Positions 26,263 through 34,209 of a DNA stretch of 64,000 bases are shown here, in pieces; within the stretch, counting starts at the first letter, position 1, and each line of letters opens with the position of its first letter. The stretch comes from Gordonia sp. KTR9 (GTDB lineage Bacteria; Actinomycetota; Actinomycetes; Mycobacteriales; Mycobacteriaceae), in assembly GCF_000143885.2 (NCBI RefSeq), contig NC_018581.1, positions 4,030,001 to 4,094,000 of the forward strand, read 5' to 3'. Under the pieces are notes generated by a model, which did not search any database, had not been told where the DNA came from, and worked only from the letters and a program-made list of their open reading frames with translations. The position numbers were made by a program, and so were the translations under genes.

Positions 26263-26335
26263 AGCACACGGCTGAAACCCGTACACGGCGGACCCGCCCC
26301 AGGCGGCACCCGCCCCGCAACGAAGGAGATGCGTC

Positions 26336-26410
26336 ATGGGAAAGCGTGGACGCAAGAAGCGCGCTCGTAAGAAGAGCGCTGCCAACCACGGCAAGCGCCC
26401 CAACGCCTGA
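26336..26410 (+). CDS. Ribosomal protein bL37 (24 residues)
   Basis: A 24-residue, strongly basic peptide starting MGKRGRKKRARKK and ending NHGKRPNA. It closely matches the actinobacterial 50S protein bL37 identified in Mycobacterium smegmatis ribosome structures, as I recall it. ATG 26336 is preceded by AAGGAG at 26323-26328 with ideal spacing, and a strong intrinsic terminator follows, so this is a complete monocistronic gene. Ordinary gene-finding length cut-offs would miss it. The KRGRKKR and HGKRPNA ends are the conserved rRNA-contacting parts. Confidence 0.88.
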   Translation: MGKRGRKKRARKKSAANHGKRPNA

Positions 26411-26444
26411 TCACCGCTCACCGCGGTCTCGGCGAACGAGCAGA

Positions 26445-26484
26445 AAAAAGCCCGGGAACGGCCATCAGGCCGCCCGGGCTTTTT
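26445..26484. terminator. Bidirectional terminator between bL37 and rshA genes
   Basis: AAAAAGCCCGGG pairs with CCCGGGCTTTTT around a loop that itself contains GGCC-ATCA-GGCC. T-tracts on both strands serve bL37 (rightward) and rshA (leftward). Confidence 0.9.
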
Positions 26485-26517
26485 CGTGTGTTCTGCGTTG
26501 TCCGGTGTTCGTCGGGG

Positions 26518-26805
26518 TCAGCGCTCGGATTCCGAGACCTCGTGCACGATGACGGTCTTGCGGATCTCGATGCGCAAACGGTCGCGCAGCCCCTGCGGGG
26601 CCTGATCGCCGCCGCACTTGCGATTGACGAGCGCTTTGAGCTGCTGCTCGATGCCGTAATGCGCCAGGCAGGACGGGCAGGAGTCGAGATGGCCCTGGAG
26701 TCGTTCGCGCGCGTTCTGGTCGCACTCGTTGTCCAGCAGGAGCCAGACGTCGGCGATGACGGCGGAGCAGTCGAGCTGGGTCAGCTCCGGATCGACGTCG
26801 CTCAT
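26518..26805 (-). CDS. rshA: RshA/RsrA-type zinc-binding anti-sigma factor
   Basis: A 95-residue anti-sigma factor with the ZAS motif HLDSCPSC (H39, C43, C46) plus an earlier acidic helix. Oxidation of the cysteines to a disulfide releases SigH in related systems (RsrA of Streptomyces, RshA of mycobacteria). The ATG at 26805 overlaps the sigH stop as ATGA, so synthesis is coupled to its target. The C-terminus is basic and extended compared with the minimal ZAS domain. Confidence 0.93.
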   Translation of the reverse strand: MSDVDPELTQLDCSAVIADVWLLLDNECDQNARERLQGHLDSCPSCLAHYGIEQQLKALVNRKCGGDQAPQGLRDRLRIEIRKTVIVHEVSESER

Positions 26806-27638
26806 CGGGCCACCTCCGCATCCGTCGCACGTGCGGAACGGTTGAACCCGCGCTCGCGCGCCACGTCGGCCAGCAGCTCACGCAGCTGTCGGCGTCCGCG
26901 ATGCAGTCGGGACATGACGGTACCGATCGGGGTGTCCATGATCTCGGCGATCTCCTTGTACGGCAGGCCTTCCACATCGGCGTAGTACACGGCCATCCGG
27001 AAGTCTTCCGGCAGTTCTTGCAGCGCGGCCTTGATCTCGTCGTCGGGAAGGGCGTCGAGCGCCTCGATCTCCGCCGACCGCAACCCCTGTGAGGTGTGTT
27101 CGGCGGTCGCGGCGATCTGCCAGTCGGTGATCTCGTCGGTCGGGTACTGCGCGGGCTGACGCTGCTTCTTGCGGTAGCCGTTGATGTAGGTGTTGGTGAG
27201 AATCCGGTAGAGCCAGGCCTTGAGGTTGGTGCCCTCCCGGAACGAGGCGAACGCGGTGAACGCCTTGATGTAGGTCTCCTGGACCAGATCCTCGGCGTCG
27301 GCGGGATTGCGGGTCATCCGCAGCGCGGCACCGTACATCTGGTCGAGCAGCGGCAGCGCGTCGCGCTCGAACCGCTCGGTCAGCTGCTCCGGCGATTCGC
27401 TCGGATCGGCCCGGCGGGGTGCCTTGGCGGTACCGGACCGGCCGGTCGCCGACTGTGCCGGGCCGGACGACCCCGGGCCGGACGACTCTGTGTCGGATGC
27501 TTCTGTGTCGGACACTACGATCCCTTCGATGGGAGGCATCACGGAGATGTTGTCGATCAAGCTTACCGACCCGTCCCCCACCGAGAGTGACCTCGGCTCG
27601 GTGCGCTGCGGGAGCTCCATCACGGCCGCTGTGCTCAT
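26802..27638 (-). CDS. sigH: SigH/SigR-type ECF sigma factor
   Basis: A 278-residue group 4 sigma factor. Region 2 includes [13 protein letters not shown] and [19 protein letters not shown]; region 4 includes [39 protein letters not shown]. These are near-identical to M. tuberculosis SigH, which controls the thiol-oxidative and heat stress regulon. ATG 27638 is favoured because of GGGAGG and AAGGAGG upstream, giving an about 60-residue low-complexity Ser/Thr/Gly N-terminal extension relative to the 216-residue M. tuberculosis protein; a downstream ATG at 27539 would remove part of it. The gene overlaps rshA by four bases. A SigH-type promoter precedes it. Confidence 0.93.
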   Translation of the reverse strand: MSTAAVMELPQRTEPRSLSVGDGSVSLIDNISVMPPIEGIVVSDTEASDTESSGPGSSGPAQSATGRSGTAKAPRRADPSESPEQLTERFERDALPLLDQMYGAALRMTRNPADAEDLVQETYIKAFTAFASFREGTNLKAWLYRILTNTYINGYRKKQRQPAQYPTDEITDWQIAATAEHTSQGLRSAEIEALDALPDDEIKAALQELPEDFRMAVYYADVEGLPYKEIAEIMDTPIGTVMSRLHRGRRQLRELLADVARERGFNRSARATDAEVAR

Positions 27639-27694
27639 ATGCCTCCCGACCTCCTTCGTGTCCGTTTCCCTACGTCCGCTGTCCGAACAGTCCC

Positions 27695-27722
27695 AACAGA
27701 GCGCGACGGGCGGTTTGTTCCC
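27695..27722 (-). promoter_or_regulatory. Putative SigH-dependent autoregulatory promoter of sigH
   Basis: On the minus strand, GGGAAC (27722-27717) is followed after 19 bases by GTT (27697-27695). This is the -35/-10 pattern of SigH/SigR promoters (GGAAC/T, 18-19 bases, GTT). Transcription would begin about 50 bases before the sigH ATG, giving positive feedback as known for mycobacterial sigH. Confidence 0.65.
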
Positions 27723-27813
27723 GGGACGCCGTTGCGATCGCGGCGGGCCGATCCCGGCGGAGGCCTCTCGCGCCACCCCCGCGACCCCGCTCACCACCAG
27801 GAGGTAACCGACG

Positions 27814-28311
27814 ATGGCATCCACTCCGGCGATCGCCGCACTCGAACATGCTCGGATCGCCCACTCCGTACACCGGTACGCACACGACCCGCGTTCGGAG
27901 GCCTACGGCGCGGAGGCCGTCGCCGCACTCGCCGACACCCTCGGGGTGCGGCCCGAGCAGATCTTCAAGACCTTGGTCATCGAACTCTCCGGCGGCGGGC
28001 GATCCGGTCTGGCCGTCGCGGTGGTCCCGGTGCCCGGCAAGCTGTCGCTGAAGTCGGCGGCGGCCGCGCTCGGTGCGTCGAAGGCGACCATGGCCGAGGC
28101 CAAGGCGGTCACCCGGACCACCGGTTATGTCCTCGGCGGTGTCTCGCCCGTCGGTCAGCGCACCCTGCTGCCCACGGTGATCGACTCCTCGGCCACGGGG
28201 TTCGACCGCGTGCTGTGCAGCGCAGGCAAGCGCGGGCTCGAGATCGAACTGGCCCCGGCGGATCTGGTGTCGGTCACCGAGGCCGTGGTCGCCGACATCG
28301 CCGCCGCCTAG
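27814..28311 (+). CDS. ybaK: YbaK-type Cys-tRNA(Pro) deacylase
   Basis: A 165-residue aminoacyl-tRNA editing-domain protein. The family lysine lies in [10 protein letters not shown] and the GXXXP loop in [17 protein letters not shown]. YbaK hydrolyses Cys-tRNA(Pro) formed by prolyl-tRNA synthetase. Start ATG 27814 has a strong GGAGG in CAGGAGGTAACCG just upstream. It is transcribed divergently from sigH, with the putative SigH promoter between them. The full length matches the family. Confidence 0.92.
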   Translation: MASTPAIAALEHARIAHSVHRYAHDPRSEAYGAEAVAALADTLGVRPEQIFKTLVIELSGGGRSGLAVAVVPVPGKLSLKSAAAALGASKATMAEAKAVTRTTGYVLGGVSPVGQRTLLPTVIDSSATGFDRVLCSAGKRGLEIELAPADLVSVTEAVVADIAAA

Positions 28312-28339
28312 TCGCCCCCACTAGGGCAGCATGGACACC

Positions 28340-29113
28340 ATGTGCGGACGCTATGCGGTGACCACCGACCCGGCGAAGCTCGCGGCGGAGATCGACGCCG
28401 TCAACGAGGTACCCGAACCGGCGGGTGAGGACTCCACCGATCTCGATGCCACTCCCCGCCCGCCCGGCGTGAACTACAACGTGGCACCGACGACGACGGT
28501 GATGACCGTCGTCAAGCGCCACTCGCCCGACGATCCCGACGACGATCCGTTGTTGCGGGTGCGGGCGATGCGCTGGGGACTGGTGCCGCCGTGGGCCAAA
28601 GAGGTCGGCAAGGGGCCGCTGCTGTTCAACGCCCGCGCCGAGAGTGCGGCGGAGAAGAGTTCGTTCCGTTCGTCGGTCAAGTCGCGGCGCTGCCTCGTAC
28701 CGATGGACGGGTGGTACGAGTGGAAGAAGGGTCCGGTCGACAGCAAGGGCAAACCCACCAAGATCCCGTTCTTCATGTCCCCGCAGGACGGGACCCGGCT
28801 CTTCATGGCGGGCCTGTGGTCGGTCTGGCATCCCAAGACCGACGCCGACACGGCCGAACCGGCCCCGCCGCTGCTCAGCTGCTCCATCCTCACCACCGAT
28901 GCGGTCGGCGAGCTGCGCGACGTGCACGACCGGATGCCGCTGATCATGGCGTACGACAGCTGGGATGCCTGGCTCGATCCGGATGGCCGGGCGCCCGACG
29001 AGCTGTTCGCGCCACCCGCCCGGTCACTGGTCGACGCCATCGCGATCCGCGAGGTCGCCCCACTGGTCAACCGGGTCGCGAACAACGGTCCGGAGTTGCT
29101 CAACCCTTCGTGA
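28340..29113 (+). CDS. SRAP/HMCES-type abasic-site DNA-protein crosslinking protein (YedK-like)
   Basis: A 257-residue SOS-response-associated peptidase (DUF159). Starting at ATG 28340 gives MCGRYAV, so Cys2 becomes the N-terminal nucleophile after Met removal; ATG 28331 is three codons upstream but would bury it. The other active-site residues are N97 (FNARAE), E127 (GWYEWKK) and H196 (VHDRMP). The family forms a thiazolidine crosslink to abasic sites in single-stranded DNA, protecting replication forks. The stop codon lies inside a REP-like repeat that begins at 29103. It is a homologue of Rv3226c by context. Confidence 0.92.
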   Translation: MCGRYAVTTDPAKLAAEIDAVNEVPEPAGEDSTDLDATPRPPGVNYNVAPTTTVMTVVKRHSPDDPDDDPLLRVRAMRWGLVPPWAKEVGKGPLLFNARAESAAEKSSFRSSVKSRRCLVPMDGWYEWKKGPVDSKGKPTKIPFFMSPQDGTRLFMAGLWSVWHPKTDADTAEPAPPLLSCSILTTDAVGELRDVHDRMPLIMAYDSWDAWLDPDGRAPDELFAPPARSLVDAIAIREVAPLVNRVANNGPELLNPS

Positions 29114-29173
29114 CGCTCGCAAGCTCGCTCCTCAGGGACCGGTGGACGCTCGCAAGCTCGCTCCTCAGGGAGC
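29103..29173. repeat. REP-like repeat, two exact 27-bp units
   Basis: After ACCCTTCG, two identical 27-bp units (29112-29138 and 29145-29171) occur, each starting GACGCTCGCAAGCTCGCTCC and ending TCAGGGA, 33 bases apart. The element overlaps the last codons and stop of the SRAP gene. Its core (GCAAGCTC, CTCCTCAGGGA, CCCTTCGTGACGC) is shared with the array between prmA and prmB. Confidence 0.8.
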
Positions 29174-29214
29174 TGTTGTGAGACAAGCCTTCCCGCCGGC
29201 GCGCCCCGGTGCGC

Positions 29215-30696
29215 TCAGCTGAACTCGTAGTCGCGCAACGGGAACGAGTTCATCTCGCGCAGGGTGCGCAACGTCGATGCCGGCCGCAGGAGCGTCGCCT
29301 CGCCGTGCTGGTTGAAGTAGTAACTGCGTGAGGTCGCGCAGTCCCCGTTGTAGAACACCGACGACTGCAGGCGGTCGGTCACCTCGTCGAGGAAGGCATC
29401 GTTGGCCGCCTCGGTGACCTCGAAGGTGCGTTGCCCGCGGCGACGGAGCTCACCGAACAGTCGCGCGATGTGCTTCATCTGTCCCTCGATGGTCGTGAAG
29501 TACGACAACCCGCTGTAGGAGTACGGGCTGTTGAGGGACAGCAGGTTCGGGAACTTGGGGACAGTCACGCCCTCGTAGGCCTGGAAACGGTTCTCGCGCC
29601 AGAACTTCCCGAGGTTGCGCCCGTCCCGGCCGATGATGTCGAATGCCGGGAAGTTGACGTCCCAGAGGTTGAACCCGGTGGCGAGGACGAGGGTGTCGAT
29701 CTCGGTGCGCGTGCCGTCGGCGGCCAGGATGGCATCGGCTTCGAGACCGGCGATGCCGCTGGTCTCCAGCGTCACGTTCGGCTTGGCGAAGCTGGCGAAG
29801 TAGGTGTTGGAGAAGGTCGGGCGTTTGCATCCGAAGTCGTAGTCCGGAGTGAGCTTCCGCCGCAGCTCCGGGTCGTCGATCTGCGCGCGCAGGTGGGCCT
29901 TGGCCAGTCGGGCGGCCAGCTTGTTGCCCGGCTTGACCTGCTTGTAGTGCAGGACGCCGAACACCATCAACAGTTCCAGCAGCGACGAATTGACTCCTCG
30001 CGCAGCGCGTTGGGTGAGCGGGATCCGGCGGAACAGCCGCTGCACGACCGCGGGGATCGCGAAGTCGATCTTGGGGACCACCCAGATGGCGGTGCGCTGG
30101 AAGACGGTCAGGGTGTCGGCACGGGCGGCGATCTCCGGGATGAGCTGGACGGCCGTGGCGCCGGTGCCGATCACGGCGACCTTCTTGCCCGCGAAGTCGA
30201 ATCCGTCGTCCCAGGCAGCGGTGTGCAGGATGGTGCCCGCGAAGTTCTCGATCCCGGGGAAGTCGGGGACGTGCGGCTGTGACAGGAATCCCGTCGCGGT
30301 CACCAGGTAGCGGGCGGTCCGCTCACCGCCGTCACCTGTCCGGACACGCCACAGCTGATCCTCGGGGTCCCATGACGCGGACTCGACGCGGGTGCCGAAC
30401 TCCATGTGCCGCTTGAGGTCGTATTTGTCCGCGACGTGGTGGGCGTAGCGCTTGAGCTCGGCGCCCGGCGCGAACAGTCGGGACCAGTACGGATTGGGTT
30501 CGAACGAATAGGAGTAGGTGACCGAGGCGATGTCGACGGCCAGTCCGGGGTAGTGGTTCACGTGCCACGTGCCGCCCAGATCGTCTTCGCGCTCGAGGAT
30601 CGCGATGTTGTCCAAGCCCTGACGCTTGAGTTCGATCGCGGCGCCCATCCCGCCGAAGCCGGCACCGACGATCACGACGTCGAGTTCTGGTTGCAT
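29215..30696 (-). CDS. Flavin-containing monooxygenase, Baeyer-Villiger type
   Basis: A 493-residue class B flavoprotein monooxygenase. The N-terminal FAD motif is GAGFGGMG and the NADPH motif is GTGATAVQ. The Baeyer-Villiger fingerprint FAGTILHTAAWD (FxGxxxHxxxW) is present. The enzyme would insert oxygen into a ketone using NADPH and O2; it could plausibly act on ketones such as those from alkane metabolism, but substrate is unknown. ATG 30696 begins MQPELDVVIVGAGF; a TTG five codons upstream is an alternative. It is divergent from an MFS gene, with an inverted repeat between them that may be a shared operator. Confidence 0.88.
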   Translation of the reverse strand: MQPELDVVIVGAGFGGMGAAIELKRQGLDNIAILEREDDLGGTWHVNHYPGLAVDIASVTYSYSFEPNPYWSRLFAPGAELKRYAHHVADKYDLKRHMEFGTRVESASWDPEDQLWRVRTGDGGERTARYLVTATGFLSQPHVPDFPGIENFAGTILHTAAWDDGFDFAGKKVAVIGTGATAVQLIPEIAARADTLTVFQRTAIWVVPKIDFAIPAVVQRLFRRIPLTQRAARGVNSSLLELLMVFGVLHYKQVKPGNKLAARLAKAHLRAQIDDPELRRKLTPDYDFGCKRPTFSNTYFASFAKPNVTLETSGIAGLEADAILAADGTRTEIDTLVLATGFNLWDVNFPAFDIIGRDGRNLGKFWRENRFQAYEGVTVPKFPNLLSLNSPYSYSGLSYFTTIEGQMKHIARLFGELRRRGQRTFEVTEAANDAFLDEVTDRLQSSVFYNGDCATSRSYYFNQHGEATLLRPASTLRTLREMNSFPLRDYEFS

Positions 30697-30735
30697 CCGA
30701 CACACCCCCAACTTGCTACACTGCGGAAGTTAACT

Positions 30736-30750
30736 GTTACCACCAGTAAC
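30736..30750. promoter_or_regulatory. Inverted repeat between divergent monooxygenase and MFS genes
   Basis: GTTAC-CACCA-GTAAC is a perfect repeat and extends imperfectly outward (GTTAACTGTTAC against GTAACCGTAACT). It is centred in a 109-bp divergent intergenic region that is AT-rich for this window, fitting an operator for a TetR- or similar-type dimer encoded elsewhere. Confidence 0.55.
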
Positions 30751-30805
30751 CGTAACTCAGCACACAGCGCTGGACCAGGGCCGCGGCGGTAGCGTGTCGG
30801 CTGCC

Positions 30806-32026
30806 ATGTCTGACCGTTCGAGTGTCCCCGCCTCCTCCTCCGCCCCTTTCGGTGCATCGTTCGCCGCGGCCGTCTACGCCTTCACGGTGATCATGCTGGG
30901 CACCACGCTGCCCACGCCGCTCTACGCGATCTACGGCGAGGAACTCGGCTTCGGCGTCACCACCACGACCGTGATCTTCGCCGTGTACGCGGCCGGGGTC
31001 ATCGCCGCGCTGATCGGTTTCGGACGCTGGTCCGACGTCATCGGTCGCCGCAAGATGCTCATCGCCGGTGCGATCCTGTCGGCGGTCAGCGCCGTGGTGT
31101 TCCTGACCGCGGGCCCCGTCTGGCAGTTGCTGCTGGGCCGCGTGCTGTCCGGGCTGTCCGCCGGCATCTATGCCGGCGCCGCCACCACCGCCGTCATCGA
31201 ACTCGCCCCGGCCTCGTGGCGGGGACGCGCGCCGGCGGTGGCGACCGCCGCCAACATCGGCGGCCTGGGCCTGGGTCCGCTGATCGCCGGCCTCCTCGCC
31301 GAGTACGCACCGGCCCCGCTGCACACCCCGTTCGTGCTCGATCTCGTCTTGCTGGTCCTCGTCTTCGTCGGCATCTGGCGACTCCCCGAGACCGTCGACG
31401 TCGTCCCGGGCGTCCGGCTGAGCGTGCAGAGACTGTCGGTGCCCGCCGACATCCGCGGCGTGTTCGTCCGGGCGTCGATCGCGGCCTTCGCCGGGTTCGC
31501 GGTGATGGGCACCTTCACCTCCGTGATGCCCTCCTTCGTCACGAACATCCTCGGTATCGACGACCACGCGTTCACCGGATTCCTGGTGTTCGTGCTGTTC
31601 GCGTCCTCGGCACTCACTCAGATCGTCATAGGTCGGATGCCCACCGAGCCGGCGCTGATCGCCGGCTGCGCCCTCCTCATCCTCGGAACGGGCCTGTCGA
31701 TCCTGGGGCTGGTCGCCGCGTCGACCCCGGCGCTGCTCGGCGGCGCGGTGATCTGCGGTGTGGGGCAGGGCATGTCGTTCAGCAAGGGCCTGGCGTCGGT
31801 GGTCGCCGCGACGCCGGCCGGACGCAAGGCCGAGGTCACCTCGACCTACTTCGTCGTCGCCTACGTGGCGATCTCCATCCCGATCGTCGGCCAGGGGATC
31901 ACCGCGCAGTACTGGGGTCTTCGGCCCGCCGGGATCGCCTTCAACATCGGAGTCGCCGTGCTGGCCCTCGTCGCGCTCGTGCTGACCATCGTGTCCGTCA
32001 GGAACCTGGCACGCCCGACTCGTTGA
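30806..32026 (+). CDS. MFS transporter
   Basis: A 406-residue, 12-helix major facilitator. The signature loop GRWSDVIGRRKMLIAG is followed by GRVLSGLSAGIYAGA, and there is no long soluble domain. It resembles multidrug/sugar-type permeases; substrate is not assignable. ATG 30806 is used; GTG 30794 in the same frame is an alternative. Its divergence from the Baeyer-Villiger-type gene across an inverted repeat suggests a shared regulator and perhaps export or import of that enzyme's substrate. Its end overlaps malQ by 29 bases (convergent). Confidence 0.85.
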   Translation: MSDRSSVPASSSAPFGASFAAAVYAFTVIMLGTTLPTPLYAIYGEELGFGVTTTTVIFAVYAAGVIAALIGFGRWSDVIGRRKMLIAGAILSAVSAVVFLTAGPVWQLLLGRVLSGLSAGIYAGAATTAVIELAPASWRGRAPAVATAANIGGLGLGPLIAGLLAEYAPAPLHTPFVLDLVLLVLVFVGIWRLPETVDVVPGVRLSVQRLSVPADIRGVFVRASIAAFAGFAVMGTFTSVMPSFVTNILGIDDHAFTGFLVFVLFASSALTQIVIGRMPTEPALIAGCALLILGTGLSILGLVAASTPALLGGAVICGVGQGMSFSKGLASVVAATPAGRKAEVTSTYFVVAYVAISIPIVGQGITAQYWGLRPAGIAFNIGVAVLALVALVLTIVSVRNLARPTR

Positions 32027-34139
32027 GCACCGACACCAGCCTGCGGAACCGCACGCTGCTGACGAGATCCTCGACGAGGACGACGTCGCCCTCGGTATTG
32101 GCCAGCGGGACACACCAGTTCGGATACTGGCTGCTGTCGGTGCCCGGCTGGTTCTGAATCCGCCGCTCCCCCACCGCGTCCACCAGAGCGACGCTCAGCA
32201 GCACCGACGGGGTCCGTGCGATCACCGCGTACAGGGCGTCGACGACCTTGGGATCTGTCAGCGGGGTGTCCCGGGAGAGCAGTCCGCGCTCGTAGGCCAG
32301 TTCGAGTACCGCATCGCGTTCGCGCGCGTCCCGGGCCCGCTCGGCGTCCTCACCGGAGGCGAGCAGGCCCAGCCGCGATCGCAGCGTGATGTGGTCGCCC
32401 GCCAGATATCCCACGGTCGGCGGCAGGTCGTGCGTCGTCACCGAGGTCAGGCACAGCTCGCGGTAGTCCTCGGGCGGGATTGCCGCGTCGGGTCCCTGTT
32501 CGAACCAGAGGATCGAGGTGCCGAGGATTCCGCGCTCGCGGAGCGAGTCCTGCACCGACGGCTCGAAGACCCCGAGATCCTCGCCGACGACGACCGCGTC
32601 GGCGCGTTGCGCCTCGAGCGCCAGGATGCCGATCAGTGCTTCGCTGTCGTAGTGCACGTAGGTCCCGTGAGCCGGACTGCTCCCGTCGGGAATCCACCAG
32701 AGCCGGAACAGTCCGAGGATGTGGTCGACGCGCACACCTCCCGCATGTCGCAGGACGGTGCGGATCATGTCGCGGTACGGCTCGTACCCGGCCTCGGCGA
32801 GGCGCCGGGGATGCCACGGCGGCTGGTCCCAGTCCTGTCCCTGCTGGTTGAAGCCGTCGGGCGGCGCTCCCACGGTCGCCCCGGAGGCGAGCACGTCGCC
32901 CAGCGCCCACGCGTCGGCGCTGTGCCGTGCGACACCCACCGCGAGATCGGCCATCACGCCGATCCCCATGCCCGCGGAGCGCGCCGCATGCGCGGCGGTG
33001 GCGAGCTGTTCGTCGCAGATCCACTGCAGCCACATGTAGAAGTCGATGCGCCTGGCCAGCTTTCGGCGCTTCTTCTTCATGTACGCGCGGTCGAGGAACT
33101 TTCCGTGCCAGCGCGGGTCGTCGGCGTCGTAGCGTTCGGCGAGTGCGCACCACGTCGCGAAACGCTTGAGGCCCTTGCCCTCCCGACGCCGAAAGTCGCG
33201 GTAGGCGCTTGCACGCGCGGGTACGAGCGGGACGCCGTAGATCAGTTCGAGCGCCTCCATCTTGGCGCGGAAGGACTTGTTGCGCCGGATCTTGTCGGTC
33301 GCGGTGTTCTCGGTGAGGAAACTGCGACCCAGCGCCTTGACCCACTTGCGCTGCGACTTCGACAGCCCGTCCAGTTCGGGGATGTCGGTGATCCGGATAT
33401 AGAGCGGATTGACGAAGCGCCTCGTCACCGGCAGATACGGGGACGCCTCGATCGGCGCCTGCGGCTGGGCCGCATGCAGCGGATTGACCTGGACGAAGTC
33501 GGCGCCGTACGCGCTCGCGGCCACCTCGCAGATGCCGGCGAGATCCGCGAAGTCGCCCACGCCCCACGAATCCGCCGATCGGATCGAGTACAGCTGCGCG
33601 GCGAGTCCCCACCGTTTGCGGCCGATCAACCGGTCCGCGGTGTGCAGGCGACGCGGCGTGACGATCAGCGGCGCACTCGACGCCGACGAGTCGTCGAGGT
33701 CGAGTGCCTTGATCTGGTGATACCCGGGCGGCAGGTCATCGGGCACGGCGAACGTCGCGCGGCCGACGAGGGCGTCGTCGACCTCGCGCGGTTCGACCCA
33801 GACGTCGAGCTGTGGAGCCGCGACGTCCTCGCCGGTCTCGCTGACGATCCACACCTTCACCAGATGACCGTGCGGGACGTGGACGGCGAACGTGGCGCCC
33901 GAGCCCTCGGTCACGACCGTCACCGCCGGGACGAACTCGCGCCACGGCTGTTCGTCGATCTCGCGGATCGACTCCTCGATCTCCTCGGGCGACCCCGCGG
34001 GCACCTCGAGCGCCCGCAGGACCGCGACCAGTGTCTCGGGGTCCACGTCGTGACGCTTCTCGCCCCAGCCGACGTAGCTGGTGGCGACGCCGTAGCGGTG
34101 AGCGAGTGCGGTCAACCGATCGAGGTTCACATCAGCCAC
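31998..34139 (-). CDS. malQ: MalQ, 4-alpha-glucanotransferase
   Basis: A 713-residue GH77 amylomaltase. The catalytic regions are GVRVDHILGLFRLWW (nucleophile Asp), VVGEDLGVFE (acid/base Glu) and TTHDLPPTVGYL (stabilising Asp). The long N-terminal part of about 180 residues is the extra beta-sandwich seen in E. coli-type MalQ. The enzyme transfers alpha-1,4-glucan chains between maltodextrins in the cytoplasm. The start is GTG 34139 (MADVNLDRLTALAHRYG). No other maltose genes are nearby. The last 29 bases overlap the convergent MFS gene. Confidence 0.94.
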   Translation of the reverse strand: MADVNLDRLTALAHRYGVATSYVGWGEKRHDVDPETLVAVLRALEVPAGSPEEIEESIREIDEQPWREFVPAVTVVTEGSGATFAVHVPHGHLVKVWIVSETGEDVAAPQLDVWVEPREVDDALVGRATFAVPDDLPPGYHQIKALDLDDSSASSAPLIVTPRRLHTADRLIGRKRWGLAAQLYSIRSADSWGVGDFADLAGICEVAASAYGADFVQVNPLHAAQPQAPIEASPYLPVTRRFVNPLYIRITDIPELDGLSKSQRKWVKALGRSFLTENTATDKIRRNKSFRAKMEALELIYGVPLVPARASAYRDFRRREGKGLKRFATWCALAERYDADDPRWHGKFLDRAYMKKKRRKLARRIDFYMWLQWICDEQLATAAHAARSAGMGIGVMADLAVGVARHSADAWALGDVLASGATVGAPPDGFNQQGQDWDQPPWHPRRLAEAGYEPYRDMIRTVLRHAGGVRVDHILGLFRLWWIPDGSSPAHGTYVHYDSEALIGILALEAQRADAVVVGEDLGVFEPSVQDSLRERGILGTSILWFEQGPDAAIPPEDYRELCLTSVTTHDLPPTVGYLAGDHITLRSRLGLLASGEDAERARDARERDAVLELAYERGLLSRDTPLTDPKVVDALYAVIARTPSVLLSVALVDAVGERRIQNQPGTDSSQYPNWCVPLANTEGDVVLVEDLVSSVRFRRLVSVLNESGVPGS

Positions 34140-34209
34140 CCGTGCATGATCGCAGCATTTCCACGCGCTCGCCGTGCGCGCCGCGCGGTTCCCGCCCGAG
34201 GCACGGCGC

